From Rhizobium sp. RU36D (GTDB lineage: Bacteria; Pseudomonadota; Alphaproteobacteria; Rhizobiales; Rhizobiaceae), in NCBI RefSeq assembly GCF_900176345.1, contig NZ_FWXU01000002.1, forward strand, positions 299,439 through 363,438: a DNA stretch of 64,000 nt, in the 5' to 3' direction. The position numbers were made by a program, and so were the translations under genes. Each line of letters starts with the position of its first letter. The stretch's first letter is position 1. The notes beneath the pieces are model-generated. The model did no database searches. It saw nothing but the letters and a program-made list of their open reading frames with translations, and was not told the DNA's origin. This document shows, in pieces, positions 8,864 to 17,680 of this stretch.

Positions 8864-8877
8864 AGTAAATATTTACT
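8864..8877. promoter_or_regulatory. Operator 1 for the lac-cluster LacI regulator
   Basis: AGTAAATATTTACT, a perfect 14-bp palindrome 62-75 bases before the regulator start codon. 13 of 14 bases recur at 10011-10024 before lacE. A half-site ATTTACT lies at 8782-8788 in the same intergenic region. This suggests autoregulation. Confidence 0.7.
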
Positions 8878-8938
8878 GAAACCATATCGATATTCCCAAA
8901 TCCGTGTAGACTGCGGCAAGCAGCAATGGAATGTCGAG

Positions 8939-9985
8939 ATGGTGACCATCAAGGAAATCGCAAAGGCCGTCGGCGTGTCTTCCGCCACTGTCTCGCGCGT
9001 CCTGAACTATGATCCTGCCCTGTCGATTTCGCCCGTCAAGCGGCAGGCGATCATCGAAACGGCCGAGGAACTGAACTACGAGACGCCGCGCAATCGCAAC
9101 AAGTCGAATGGCGCGGCTACGCCCAGCCTGTTGACCAAGCTGGTGATCGTGCATTTCCTGGAGCCATCAGACGAGATCGCCGATCCCTATTATGTCGGCG
9201 TGCGGCTGGGCATCGAAACGCGCTGCCGGGACCTGAAGACCGAGATCGTCAAGATCTTCCATTCCGACAACCTGCCGGAAGCCTCTCTCCTGGAAAGCGC
9301 CTCGGGCATCATCGTCATCGGCAAGCATTCCGACAACGAGATCGAATGGCTGACGCAGCATGGCCGCCATGTGGTTTTTGCCGATTTCGACCCCAAGAAC
9401 GAGCATATCGACAGCACTTTCTCGGATGTCGGCCTTGCAACGGAAAAGATCCTGGATTCGTTGAAGGCCAGCGGGTATCGCCGGATCGGCTTCATCGGCA
9501 GCCACGAAAACCTGAATGGTAGCGTGCAACAATTCGGCGAGAAGCGCTGTGCGGCTTTCATCGACTGGCAGAAGAAGAACGGCACCTTCGACCCCACGCT
9601 GATGGCGCTTGCCGACTGTTCCAACGGCCAGAGTCTGCGGCTCGATACCGGCTACCGGCTGGCGCGCGACCTGCTCACTTTGTCCGAGAAGCCAGACGTC
9701 ATCGTCACCTCCAACGACAACATGGCGATCGGCACCTACCGCGCCCTGCAGGAGGCCGGCCTCTCCATTCCCGATGACGTGGCCGTGATTTCCTTCAACG
9801 ACATCCCCGTGGCACAATTCCTGACGCCGCCGCTCACCACTGTGCGCATTCATGGCGAGCATATCGGAGAGGCCGCCGTGGACCTCCTGCTCGAGCGTCT
9901 GTCCGGGCGCTGCTATGGCAAGCAGGTCCGCATCGCGACCGAGCTCATCTGGCGCGAAAGCTGCCGCAAGCCGCGGGAATCCTGA
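8939..9985 (+). CDS. LacI-family repressor of the lac operon
   Basis: DNA-binding protein of 348 residues. The N-terminal helix-turn-helix is IKEIAKAVGVSSATVSRVLN, followed by a hinge and a periplasmic-binding-protein-like sugar domain with VIVTSNDNMAIGTYRAL and DVAVISFNDIPVA. The N-terminus resembles the EbgR branch of the family more than LacI itself. It lies on the same strand as lacEFGZK, 133 bp upstream, and near-identical palindromes precede both it and lacE. It most likely represses both promoters and is released by lactose or a derived galactoside. The inducer is inferred from context. Confidence 0.88.
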   Translation: MVTIKEIAKAVGVSSATVSRVLNYDPALSISPVKRQAIIETAEELNYETPRNRNKSNGAATPSLLTKLVIVHFLEPSDEIADPYYVGVRLGIETRCRDLKTEIVKIFHSDNLPEASLLESASGIIVIGKHSDNEIEWLTQHGRHVVFADFDPKNEHIDSTFSDVGLATEKILDSLKASGYRRIGFIGSHENLNGSVQQFGEKRCAAFIDWQKKNGTFDPTLMALADCSNGQSLRLDTGYRLARDLLTLSEKPDVIVTSNDNMAIGTYRALQEAGLSIPDDVAVISFNDIPVAQFLTPPLTTVRIHGEHIGEAAVDLLLERLSGRCYGKQVRIATELIWRESCRKPRES

Positions 9986-10010
9986 GATTTTTCAAGGCTC
10001 TTCGCACCGC

Positions 10011-10024
10011 AATAAATATTTACT
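10011..10024. promoter_or_regulatory. Operator 2, upstream of lacE
   Basis: AATAAATATTTACT differs by one base from the palindrome at 8864-8877. It lies in an AT-rich stretch about 100 bp before lacE, a suitable place to block the lac operon promoter. Confidence 0.7.
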
Positions 10025-10118
10025 AAATTTTCCTTTGCGTTGCAGCTAAAAATGGGTAAATCTTAGTCCGACGGCGGGTGGAGAGCCCCCGCCGCATGAT
10101 GTTTCTTGGGAGGAAACG

Positions 10119-11384
10119 ATGACCAACACGATTCTGTCGCGTGTCGCCGCCGGTCTTTTTGCCGGCGCCAGCTTCTTGGCATCCACGGCCGCCTTTGCCG
10201 GCGAAGTCACCATCTGGTGCTGGGACCCGAATTTCAACGTCGCGATCATGAAGGAAGCGGCTGCCCGCTATACCGCCAAAAATCCTGGCACGACCTTCAA
10301 CATCGTCGATTTCGCCAAGGCAGACGTCGAGCAGAAGCTGCAAACGGCGCTGTCTTCCGGCACCACGGATGCCCTGCCGGATATCGTCCTGATCGAGGAC
10401 TACGGCGCGCAGAAGTATCTGCAGTCCTTCCCCGGCGCCTTCGCCGAGCTCTCCGGCAAGGTCGATTACTCCGGCTTCGCGCCCTACAAGGTCGAGCTGA
10501 TGACGGTTGACGGCAAGGTCTACGGCATGCCGTTCGACTCCGGCGTAACCGGCCTCTACTACCGCAAGGACTATATCGAGCAGGCCGGCTTCAAGCCCGA
10601 GGACATGCAGAACCTCACCTGGGATCGTTTCATCGAGATCGGCAAGGCCGTTGAAGCCAAGACCGGCAAGAAGATGATGGGCCTCGACGTCAATGACGCC
10701 GGCTTCATCCGCATCCTCATGCAGTCGGCCGGTGGCTGGTACTTCAACAAGGATGGCGATCTGTCGATCGTCGACAACCCGGCGCTGAAGGCCGCGCTCG
10801 AAACCGAGCAGAAGATCCTCCAGGCCAATATCTACAAGCCGGCCGCCGGCTGGACCGAATGGGTCAACACTTTCACCTCGGGCGATGTCGCAACCGTCAC
10901 CACGGGCGTATGGATCACCGGCACGGTCAAGGCGCAGGCCGACCAGAGCGGCAAGTGGGGCGTGGCTCCCATTCCGAAGCTCAGCATCGAAGGCGCCGGC
11001 AATGCCTCCAACCTCGGCGGCTCCAGCTGGTATGTCACGGCAAGCTCGGCTGAGAAGGACGAGGCGATAGACTTCCTCAACGAGATCTATGCCAAGGATG
11101 TCGACTTCTACCAGAAGATCCTGACCGAGCGCGGGGCTGTCGGCTCGCTGATGGCGGCCCGCACCGGTGCAGCTTACTCCGAGGCTGACGCCTTCTTCGG
11201 CGGCGAAAAGGTCTGGCAGAGCTTCTCCGATTGGCTCGCCAAGGTTCCGGCCGTGAACTACGGCATCTTCACCAACGAAGTCGACACGGCTGTCACCGCG
11301 CAGCTGCCGTCCCTTGCCAAGGGCGCCAATGTCGATGAAGTCTTGAAGGCGATCGACGCCCAGGCCCAGGGCCAGATCCAGTAA
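10119..11384 (+). CDS. lacE: Lactose-type ABC transporter substrate-binding protein
   Basis: Periplasmic solute-binding protein of 421 residues (CUT1, family 1). The signal peptide ends AAFA after residue 27; the mature chain starts GEVTIWCWD, common in this family. GGGAGG lies just before the ATG. It is the first gene of a five-gene set SBP-permease-permease-GH2-ATPase, exactly the lacEFGZK order described for Agrobacterium radiobacter, so lactose or another beta-galactoside is the expected ligand. Sequence alone does not fix the ligand. Confidence 0.87.
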   Translation: MTNTILSRVAAGLFAGASFLASTAAFAGEVTIWCWDPNFNVAIMKEAAARYTAKNPGTTFNIVDFAKADVEQKLQTALSSGTTDALPDIVLIEDYGAQKYLQSFPGAFAELSGKVDYSGFAPYKVELMTVDGKVYGMPFDSGVTGLYYRKDYIEQAGFKPEDMQNLTWDRFIEIGKAVEAKTGKKMMGLDVNDAGFIRILMQSAGGWYFNKDGDLSIVDNPALKAALETEQKILQANIYKPAAGWTEWVNTFTSGDVATVTTGVWITGTVKAQADQSGKWGVAPIPKLSIEGAGNASNLGGSSWYVTASSAEKDEAIDFLNEIYAKDVDFYQKILTERGAVGSLMAARTGAAYSEADAFFGGEKVWQSFSDWLAKVPAVNYGIFTNEVDTAVTAQLPSLAKGANVDEVLKAIDAQAQGQIQ

Positions 11385-11390
11385 TCGGCT

Positions 11391-11421
11391 AACGAGGCAG
11401 GCGGCCTCCGCCCGCCTCGTT
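11391..11421 (+). terminator. Hairpin between lacE and lacF
   Basis: AACGAGGC (11391-11398) pairs with GCCTCGTT (11414-11421), with further GC pairs inside. No T-run follows. Such stem-loops after binding-protein genes usually stabilise the upstream mRNA and lower downstream expression, giving excess binding protein. Confidence 0.55.
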
Positions 11422-11448
11422 ATCGGCATGTTCGCCTCACTCACCAAC

Positions 11449-11536
11449 GTCATCCTCGGCCCTGAGCCGAGGATCCATCAGCGTCTCGCCACATGGCAGG
11501 CTCATGGATGGTCGGGTCAAGCCCGACCATGACGGA
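11449..11536. repeat. Rhizobial-type extragenic palindrome inside the lac operon
   Basis: Two hairpins: ATCCTCGG...CCGAGGAT (11452-11473) and ATGGTCGGG...CCCGACCAT (11508-11530), bounded by GTCATCC at the left and ATGACGG at the right. The outer parts resemble the elements at 44552 and 51595; the centre differs. It sits between lacE and lacF. Confidence 0.6.
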
Positions 11537-11584
11537 GGCGGAGGCGTTGGCCTCACAAATTCAACCTCGCTTAAGAGTTACCCC

Positions 11585-12478
11585 ATGGCCGGCAAAGCAG
11601 GCGGATTGAAGCGCTATCACGATGTGAACGGCTGGCTGTTCATCGCCCCGTCCGTGATCCTGATTGCGGTCTTTCTCGTCTATCCGATCTTCCGTTCGCT
11701 CTACCTGTCGTTCTTCACCGGCAAGGGCATGATGATGAAGTTCGGCGGCGGGGCCAATATCGAGCGCCTGATGAACGACCCGGTCTTCATCCAGGCGCTG
11801 ACGAACACCGTCACCTTCTTCGTGATCCAGGTGCCGATCATGATCCTGCTGGCGCTGATGCTGGCAGCCGTGCTCAACAATGACCGCCTGCGCTTCATCG
11901 GCTTCTTCCGCACCGCCATCTTCCTGCCCTGCGTCGCGTCGCTCGTCGCCTATTCCGTGCTGTTCAAGAGCATGTTCTCGGTCGATGGCGTGGTGAACCA
12001 GGCGCTGATGGCGATCGGCCTGGCCGATGCGCCGATCGGCTGGCTGACGGAACCGTTCTGGGCCAAGGTCCTGGTCATCCTCGCCATCACCTGGCGCTGG
12101 ACCGGCTACAACATGATCTTCTACCTTGCAGCGCTGCAGAACATCGACCGGTCGATCTATGAAGCCGCCAAGATCGATGGCGTTCCGGCCTGGGCACGCT
12201 TCATCTATATCACCGTGCCGATGCTGAAACCGGTCATCCTGTTCACCACGATCATCTCCACCATCGGCACCATCCAGCTTTTCGACGAGGTCTATAACCT
12301 CACGGAGGGACGCGGCGGCCCGGCCAATGCGACGATCACGCTGTCGCTCTATATCTACAACCTGACCTTCCGCTTCATGCCGAGCTTCGGCTATGCGGCA
12401 ACCATTTCCTACGTGATCGTGATCATGGTGGCGCTGTTCTCCTTCCTGCAATTCTATGCCGCGAGGGACCGGTCATGA
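11585..12478 (+). CDS. lacF: ABC sugar permease, MalF/LacF type
   Basis: Inner-membrane permease of 297 residues with six predicted helices and the EAA loop EAAKIDGVPAWARFIYITVP, which contacts the ATPase. The ATG at 11585 is used; the frame is open upstream to 11504, but that part crosses the palindromic repeat and is not protein-like. It overlaps lacG by ATGA. It pairs with LacG to form the membrane channel of the lactose-type importer. The ribosome-binding site is weak (AAGAG), consistent with lower expression than lacE. Confidence 0.88.
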   Translation: MAGKAGGLKRYHDVNGWLFIAPSVILIAVFLVYPIFRSLYLSFFTGKGMMMKFGGGANIERLMNDPVFIQALTNTVTFFVIQVPIMILLALMLAAVLNNDRLRFIGFFRTAIFLPCVASLVAYSVLFKSMFSVDGVVNQALMAIGLADAPIGWLTEPFWAKVLVILAITWRWTGYNMIFYLAALQNIDRSIYEAAKIDGVPAWARFIYITVPMLKPVILFTTIISTIGTIQLFDEVYNLTEGRGGPANATITLSLYIYNLTFRFMPSFGYAATISYVIVIMVALFSFLQFYAARDRS

Positions 12479-13290
12479 ACCCTTCCCGTCTTCTCGGCAC
12501 CACCCTGCAATATGCCTTTCTCGGGTTTGCCGCCTTCCTGTCGATCTTTCCGTTCTTCTGGATGCTGATCAGCTCGACCAACACGTCGATCGACATCATC
12601 AGCGGCAAGACGAGCCTGGGCGACGCCTTCCGTACCAATGTGACGAACTTCTTCACGCTGGTGGACGTGCCGCTGGTGTTCTGGAACTCGACCAAGGTCG
12701 CGGTGCTGGCCACGGTCCTGACGATCGCCGTATCCTCGCTTGCCGGCTATGGCTTCGAGATGTTCAAGTCCAAGGCGCGCGACCGCATCTATACGCTTGT
12801 GTTGCTGACGCTGATGGTGCCTTTTGCGGCGCTGATGATCCCGCTCTTCATGATGATGGGCAAGGCGGGCCTCATCAACACCCATATCGCGATCATGCTG
12901 CCCACCATCGCCTCGGCCTTCATCATCTTCTACTTCCGCCAGTCCACCAAGGCCTTCCCCACGGAGCTGCGGGATGCCGCCAAGGTGGACGGGCTGAAGG
13001 AGTGGCAGATCTTCCTTTACATCTATGTTCCGGTCATGCGCTCGACCTATGCGGCGGCCTTCGTCATCGTCTTCATGACGAACTGGAACAATTATCTCTG
13101 GCCGCTCATCGTCCTCCAGTCGAACGAGACCAAGACCATCACGCTGGTCGTCTCCTCGCTCGCCTCGGCCTATTACCCGGATTACGGCGTGGTGATGATC
13201 GGAACCATCCTCGCCACGCTTCCAACCCTTTTCGTCTTCTTCGTCATGCAGCGCCAGTTCGTGCAAGGCATGCTCGGCTCGGTCAAATAG
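12475..13290 (+). CDS. lacG: ABC sugar permease, MalG/LacG type
   Basis: Inner-membrane permease of 271 residues, six helices, with the EAA loop LRDAAKVDGLKEWQIFLYIY. The start overlaps the lacF stop (ATGA), so the two permeases are translationally coupled. The gene ends 10 bases before lacZ. It belongs to the CUT1 importer with LacE, LacF and LacK. Confidence 0.88.
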   Translation: MNPSRLLGTTLQYAFLGFAAFLSIFPFFWMLISSTNTSIDIISGKTSLGDAFRTNVTNFFTLVDVPLVFWNSTKVAVLATVLTIAVSSLAGYGFEMFKSKARDRIYTLVLLTLMVPFAALMIPLFMMMGKAGLINTHIAIMLPTIASAFIIFYFRQSTKAFPTELRDAAKVDGLKEWQIFLYIYVPVMRSTYAAAFVIVFMTNWNNYLWPLIVLQSNETKTITLVVSSLASAYYPDYGVVMIGTILATLPTLFVFFVMQRQFVQGMLGSVK

Positions 13291-13300
13291 GAATACCACC

Positions 13301-15547
13301 ATGCGCATTACCGAAAGTTTCAACGGCAACTGGCTCTTCCGTCACGGCTTCCAGGCTGATCAGGTCAGCACGCTGCAGGATGGCGAAACGGTCACCCTGC
13401 CCCACAGCGCCGTGGAGCTGCCCTACAACTATTTCGACGAGACCGATTACCAGAAGCCGTTCACCTATCAGAAGGTGCTGGACTGGCGCGCCGATTTCGA
13501 GGGCCGGGAAGTGTCGATCGTGTTCGACGCCGCCATGGCCGATAGCGTGGTCTATCTGAACGGCCAGGAGATCATCGCCCACAAGGATGGCTACACCCCC
13601 TTCGAGGCGCGGCTGACCCCGCATCTGGTGAAGGGCCGCAACGTCATCACCGTGAAGATCGACGGCTCCGAGAATCCGGAAATCCCGCCCTTTGGCGGCC
13701 AGATCGACTATCTCTGCTATGCCGGCATCTATCGCGATGTCTGGCTGAAGGTCGCAAGCCCCGTCGCCATCGCCAATGTCAAGATCGAGACACCGGATGC
13801 CCTGGCCGAGAAGAAGTCGGTCACCGCTCGGGTTTTTCTCGCCAATCCTCAGAGCCTTGCCGTTTCCGGCACCATCGAAGCGAAGATCAGCCGCAAGGGC
13901 GGCGCCGAGATCGCCGCGGCCTCCTTCAGCGTCAGCGGCAATGAGGCAAGCCTCGGCTTCTCCGATCTGGCAGGCATCGAGCTGTGGGACATCAGCAATC
14001 CCGCCCTCTACGAGATGACCCTGACGCTCAAGACGGCTGCGGGCGAAGACGCCGTGACGCAGCGCTTCGGCTTCCGCACGGCACAGTTCACGCCGGATGG
14101 CTTCCTGCTCAATGGCAAGCCGCTCAAGCTGCGCGGTCTCAACCGTCACCAGGCCTGGCCGCATACCGGCTATGCCATGGGTCGGCGGGCGCAGGAAAAG
14201 GATGCCGACATCCTGAAATACGATCTGGCCTGCAATATCGTGCGCACCTCGCACTATCCGCAGTCCAAGTGGTTCCTGGACCGCTGCGACGAAATCGGCC
14301 TGCTCTGCTTTGAGGAAATCCCCGGCTGGCAGCATATCGGCGGCGAGAGCTGGCAGCAGGAATCGATCGCCAATGTCCGCCGCATGATAGAGCGCGACTG
14401 GAACCACCCCTCGATCATCATCTGGGGCGTGCGCATCAACGAGAGCCAGGACAACCACGCCTTCTACGCCGAGACGAACCGTCTGGCCCGCGAACTGGAC
14501 TCCACCCGCCAGACCGGCGGCGTGCGCTTCATCACCAATTCCGAGCTGCTGGAAGACGTTTACACGATGAACGACTTCATCCTCGGCCAGGAGGAAATGC
14601 CGGGCAACAACCGCGGCCGTGTCGTGCTGCGCGACCGGGTGGAAACCACCGGCATCACCAAGCCGATCCCCTACATGATCACCGAATATAACGGCCACAT
14701 GTATCCGACCAAGCGCTTCGACCAGGAGCAGCGCCAGGCCGAGCATGTCACCCGCCACCTGCTGATCCTCAATGCGGTCGCCGGCAACAGTGACATCTCG
14801 GGCTCCACCGGCTGGTGCATGTTCGACTACAACACGCACAAGGATTTCGGCTCGGGCGACCGCGTCTGCTATCACGGCGTGCTCGATATGTACCGCATCC
14901 CGAAATTCGCGGCCTATGCCTATGCCTCGCAGGGCGATCCGGCCGACAAGGTGGTGATGCAGCCCGTGACCTTCTGGGCCCGCGGCGAGCGCAATATCGG
15001 CGGCGTGCTGCCGCTGATCATTCTCACCAATTGCGACTATGTCGAGGTCAAGTTCGGCGAATGGGCGCCCAAGCGCGTCTATCCGGACCGGGAGAACTAT
15101 CCGCATCTGCCGCATCCGCCTGTCGTGCTCGACCTGCGCTCGGTCACGCCGGAGGAATTCGGCACCTGGGGCCGTGTGTGGCGCGAAGGCACCTTTACTG
15201 GCTATGTCGATGGCAAGCCGGTGACGACCATGGTGCTGCCGGCCGATCCGGTGCCGACGACGCTCGAAGTTGTCGCCGACGATACGGCCCTGCGTGCCGG
15301 CGAAAAGGATGCGGTGCGCGTCGTCGTGCGCGTGCTCGACCAGTGCGGCAACCTCCTGCCCTATTTCGAGGAGCCTGTTTCACTCGCGCTGTCCGGCCCC
15401 GGCCGCATCATCGGCCCTGTCGATCACACGCTGAAGGGCGGCGCCACAGGCTTCTGGATCGAGGCCGGCGACGAGCTTGGAAAGCTTGAGCTTACCGCCT
15501 CGACCCGTCGCCTGCCGCCGCAGTCCGTCACTCTTACCGTCAGCTGA
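13301..15547 (+). CDS. lacZ: Beta-galactosidase, glycoside hydrolase family 2
   Basis: Protein of 748 residues with no signal peptide, so it acts in the cytoplasm on imported sugar. GH2 layout: N-terminal jelly-roll, immunoglobulin-like domain, TIM barrel, then C-terminal beta domains. The acid/base is E381 in WGVRINES and the nucleophile E462 in ITEYNGHMYPT. LNRHQAWPHTG and RTSHYPQS are typical GH2 barrel motifs. It is shorter than Escherichia coli LacZ (about 1020 residues) but sits in an operon arranged like Agrobacterium lacEFGZK. Beta-glucuronidases share the fold; the context favours beta-galactosidase. Confidence 0.88.
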   Translation: MRITESFNGNWLFRHGFQADQVSTLQDGETVTLPHSAVELPYNYFDETDYQKPFTYQKVLDWRADFEGREVSIVFDAAMADSVVYLNGQEIIAHKDGYTPFEARLTPHLVKGRNVITVKIDGSENPEIPPFGGQIDYLCYAGIYRDVWLKVASPVAIANVKIETPDALAEKKSVTARVFLANPQSLAVSGTIEAKISRKGGAEIAAASFSVSGNEASLGFSDLAGIELWDISNPALYEMTLTLKTAAGEDAVTQRFGFRTAQFTPDGFLLNGKPLKLRGLNRHQAWPHTGYAMGRRAQEKDADILKYDLACNIVRTSHYPQSKWFLDRCDEIGLLCFEEIPGWQHIGGESWQQESIANVRRMIERDWNHPSIIIWGVRINESQDNHAFYAETNRLARELDSTRQTGGVRFITNSELLEDVYTMNDFILGQEEMPGNNRGRVVLRDRVETTGITKPIPYMITEYNGHMYPTKRFDQEQRQAEHVTRHLLILNAVAGNSDISGSTGWCMFDYNTHKDFGSGDRVCYHGVLDMYRIPKFAAYAYASQGDPADKVVMQPVTFWARGERNIGGVLPLIILTNCDYVEVKFGEWAPKRVYPDRENYPHLPHPPVVLDLRSVTPEEFGTWGRVWREGTFTGYVDGKPVTTMVLPADPVPTTLEVVADDTALRAGEKDAVRVVVRVLDQCGNLLPYFEEPVSLALSGPGRIIGPVDHTLKGGATGFWIEAGDELGKLELTASTRRLPPQSVTLTVS

Positions 15548-15557
15548 GATCTTGCCC

Positions 15558-16646
15558 ATGGCCGATGTTCGTCTCACAGACATTCGCAAACGTTTCGGCG
15601 CCCTTGATATCATCAAGGGTGTCGACCTCTCGATCAAGACAGGCGAGTTCGTCGTTTTTGTCGGCCCCTCCGGCTGCGGAAAATCGACGCTTCTGCGCAT
15701 GATCGCCGGTCTTGAGGACATCACGTCAGGCGAACTGACCATCGGCGACACGGTCATGAACGATGTCGATCCGTCCAAGCGCGGCATCGCCATGGTGTTC
15801 CAGTCCTATGCGCTCTATCCGCATATGACGGTGCGCGAAAACATGGGTTTCGCGCTGAAATTCGCCGGCATGAACCGGGACGAAATCGACCGGCGGGTCA
15901 ATGATGCCGCGCGCATCCTCGAGCTTGGCCCGCTGATGGACCGCAAGCCCAAGGCACTGTCCGGCGGCCAGCGTCAGCGCGTCGCCATCGGCCGCGCCAT
16001 CGTGCGCAATCCCGATGTCTTCCTGTTCGACGAGCCGCTGTCGAACCTCGACGCAGAACTGCGCGTGCATATGCGGGTCGAGATCGCCAAGCTGCACAAG
16101 GCGCTGAAATCCACCATCATCTACGTTACCCACGACCAGGTGGAAGCGATGACGCTGGCGGACAAGATCGTCGTCCTGCGCTCCGGCATCGTCGAGCAGG
16201 TCGGTCGCCCGCTCGATCTCTATGACGATCCCGACAATACCTTCGTCGCCGGCTTCATCGGCTCGCCGCGCATGAATTTTTTGAAGGCGAATGTGACATC
16301 TGTCGAGGCCGGAACGGTCACGGTGGCGCTTGCCAGCCAGCCGCAGACGAAACTCTCCTTCAAGCTCACCTCGACCGCCGTCAAGCCGGGCGACGCTGTG
16401 AGCCTCGGTGTGCGGCCTGAGCATTTCCTGGATGCCGGCCAGGGCGATGCGGATCTGGTGCTGGAGGTCGATGTCGCCGAACATCTGGGCAATACCAGCT
16501 ATGTCTATGCCAATGTCTCGGCAGACGAACGCATCATCATCGAGCATGAGGGCTTCCGCACGGCGGATAGCAGCGACAGGCTGACCGTCGGACTTTCCGC
16601 CGGCCGCGCCTTCCTGTTCGACGCTGACGGTCGCCGGATCCGCTGA
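15558..16646 (+). CDS. lacK: ABC transporter ATPase, UgpC/MalK/LacK type
   Basis: ATPase of 362 residues: Walker A GPSGCGKST, signature LSGGQRQR, Walker B VFLFDEPLSNLD, switch histidine in VTHDQVEAM, then a C-terminal TOBE/MalK regulatory domain (LGVRPEHF). The ATG at 15558, 10 bases after the lacZ stop, matches the usual MADVRL start. It ends the lac operon and lies 7 bases from the convergent ATP-grasp gene. Such ATPases may serve several CUT1 importers. Confidence 0.9.
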   Translation: MADVRLTDIRKRFGALDIIKGVDLSIKTGEFVVFVGPSGCGKSTLLRMIAGLEDITSGELTIGDTVMNDVDPSKRGIAMVFQSYALYPHMTVRENMGFALKFAGMNRDEIDRRVNDAARILELGPLMDRKPKALSGGQRQRVAIGRAIVRNPDVFLFDEPLSNLDAELRVHMRVEIAKLHKALKSTIIYVTHDQVEAMTLADKIVVLRSGIVEQVGRPLDLYDDPDNTFVAGFIGSPRMNFLKANVTSVEAGTVTVALASQPQTKLSFKLTSTAVKPGDAVSLGVRPEHFLDAGQGDADLVLEVDVAEHLGNTSYVYANVSADERIIIEHEGFRTADSSDRLTVGLSAGRAFLFDADGRRIR

Positions 16647-16653
16647 TCCGATT

Positions 16654-17595
16654 TCATCGGCCCCGGCGGGGAATATCGAAGCCAAGCACCCATTTGTCGC
16701 CGATGATACGATCATAGTCAGGCGGCTCGAAACCCTCGAAGCCGCCGCCGGGATACAGCGTCAGTTCGCCGACCCTTACCCAGTCGTGGCTGGCATAGAG
16801 ATCGATGCGCAGGAAATCGAAGCCGCGGCCGATCGTTTGCGCCACCTGCATCATCTCGTCGAGACGCTCGGGCCGGGGCAGGTCAGGCTTGTAGAACGGC
16901 AGGTAGTCCGGGTCGTAGAAGGGCAGCTTCTTCCAGTCCGGTGAGTAGTTGCAGGCATAGCCCGTGCCATCGATGCGCAGGTTGACCTCGATATGCGAGA
17001 CCTTGCCGTCGAAGGTGAAGAAGCGATAGTCGCGCGGAATGCCGCCATCGGCATGCAGCATGGCCTCGATCAGCACCTGGGGCTTGACCCGGCTATAGGC
17101 CCATTCCCTATTGTAGTGCGCGTGGTCGAGCGTAAGCCAATGCGCGACGGAATTCTCCGCGCGAAACCGCTCGACATCGTCCTGGCCGTAGAGAAACACC
17201 CCTTGAGCGCTGGCATGGGTCGGCTTGACGACTGCGGGCAGCGGAATGGTGGACCAATCCACCGTGGCAATGTCGGTGCCCACCCAATAGGTGGGCGTCA
17301 CATAGGCGGACCCCACGGTCTCCGCGACGAAATCCTTGACCGCCGCCTTGTCCACCAGCCTGCCATAGATCTCCCGGCGGTCATAAAGCTTGCGGGCCTG
17401 GACTTTCTCGGAGAAGGTCTTGGGATTGTCGATGTCAGGCCACTGGCCCTTGATGACGAAATATTTGAGCTGGAGATAGGGCCTGTCCGGCAGTGGAGAG
17501 ATCAGCCGCCAAAGCAAATGATGGAACATCTGCTTGACCGTGCGCTCATGATAGCCACCGGCAACGAATGTTTCCTTTCGAGGCGGGTTCTCCAT
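16654..17595 (-). CDS. TupA-like ATP-grasp protein, surface polysaccharide biosynthesis
   Basis: Protein of 313 residues resembling the ATPgrasp_TupA family, named for teichuronopeptide synthesis and frequent in exopolysaccharide and O-antigen clusters. Visible features are FSEKVQARKLYD near the start, VVKPTHASAQGVF as an ATP-binding strand, and a C-terminal IDLYASHDWVRVGELTLYPGGGFEGF block with candidate Mg-binding acidic residues. It probably ligates an amino group or amino acid to a sugar or acyl acceptor; the substrate is unknown. It is divergent from the flippase and convergent with lacK. The start codon overlaps a possible ATG of the opposite gene within CCATGG. Confidence 0.72.
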   Translation of the reverse strand: MENPPRKETFVAGGYHERTVKQMFHHLLWRLISPLPDRPYLQLKYFVIKGQWPDIDNPKTFSEKVQARKLYDRREIYGRLVDKAAVKDFVAETVGSAYVTPTYWVGTDIATVDWSTIPLPAVVKPTHASAQGVFLYGQDDVERFRAENSVAHWLTLDHAHYNREWAYSRVKPQVLIEAMLHADGGIPRDYRFFTFDGKVSHIEVNLRIDGTGYACNYSPDWKKLPFYDPDYLPFYKPDLPRPERLDEMMQVAQTIGRGFDFLRIDLYASHDWVRVGELTLYPGGGFEGFEPPDYDRIIGDKWVLGFDIPRRGR

Positions 17596-17680
17596 GGCGT
17601 CACCTACGTCAGTTGTAATTAAGTTCAGAAATGACCCAGCTTATTTAATTCAAAGTTATCTTTTGATGAGAAAAGGATGG

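Noticed and set aside
13283..15115. 610-codon open frame on the minus strand
   Set aside because: It is the antisense shadow of lacZ; composition is rich in A, G, D, H, R with no recognisable domain, and no SD precedes it.
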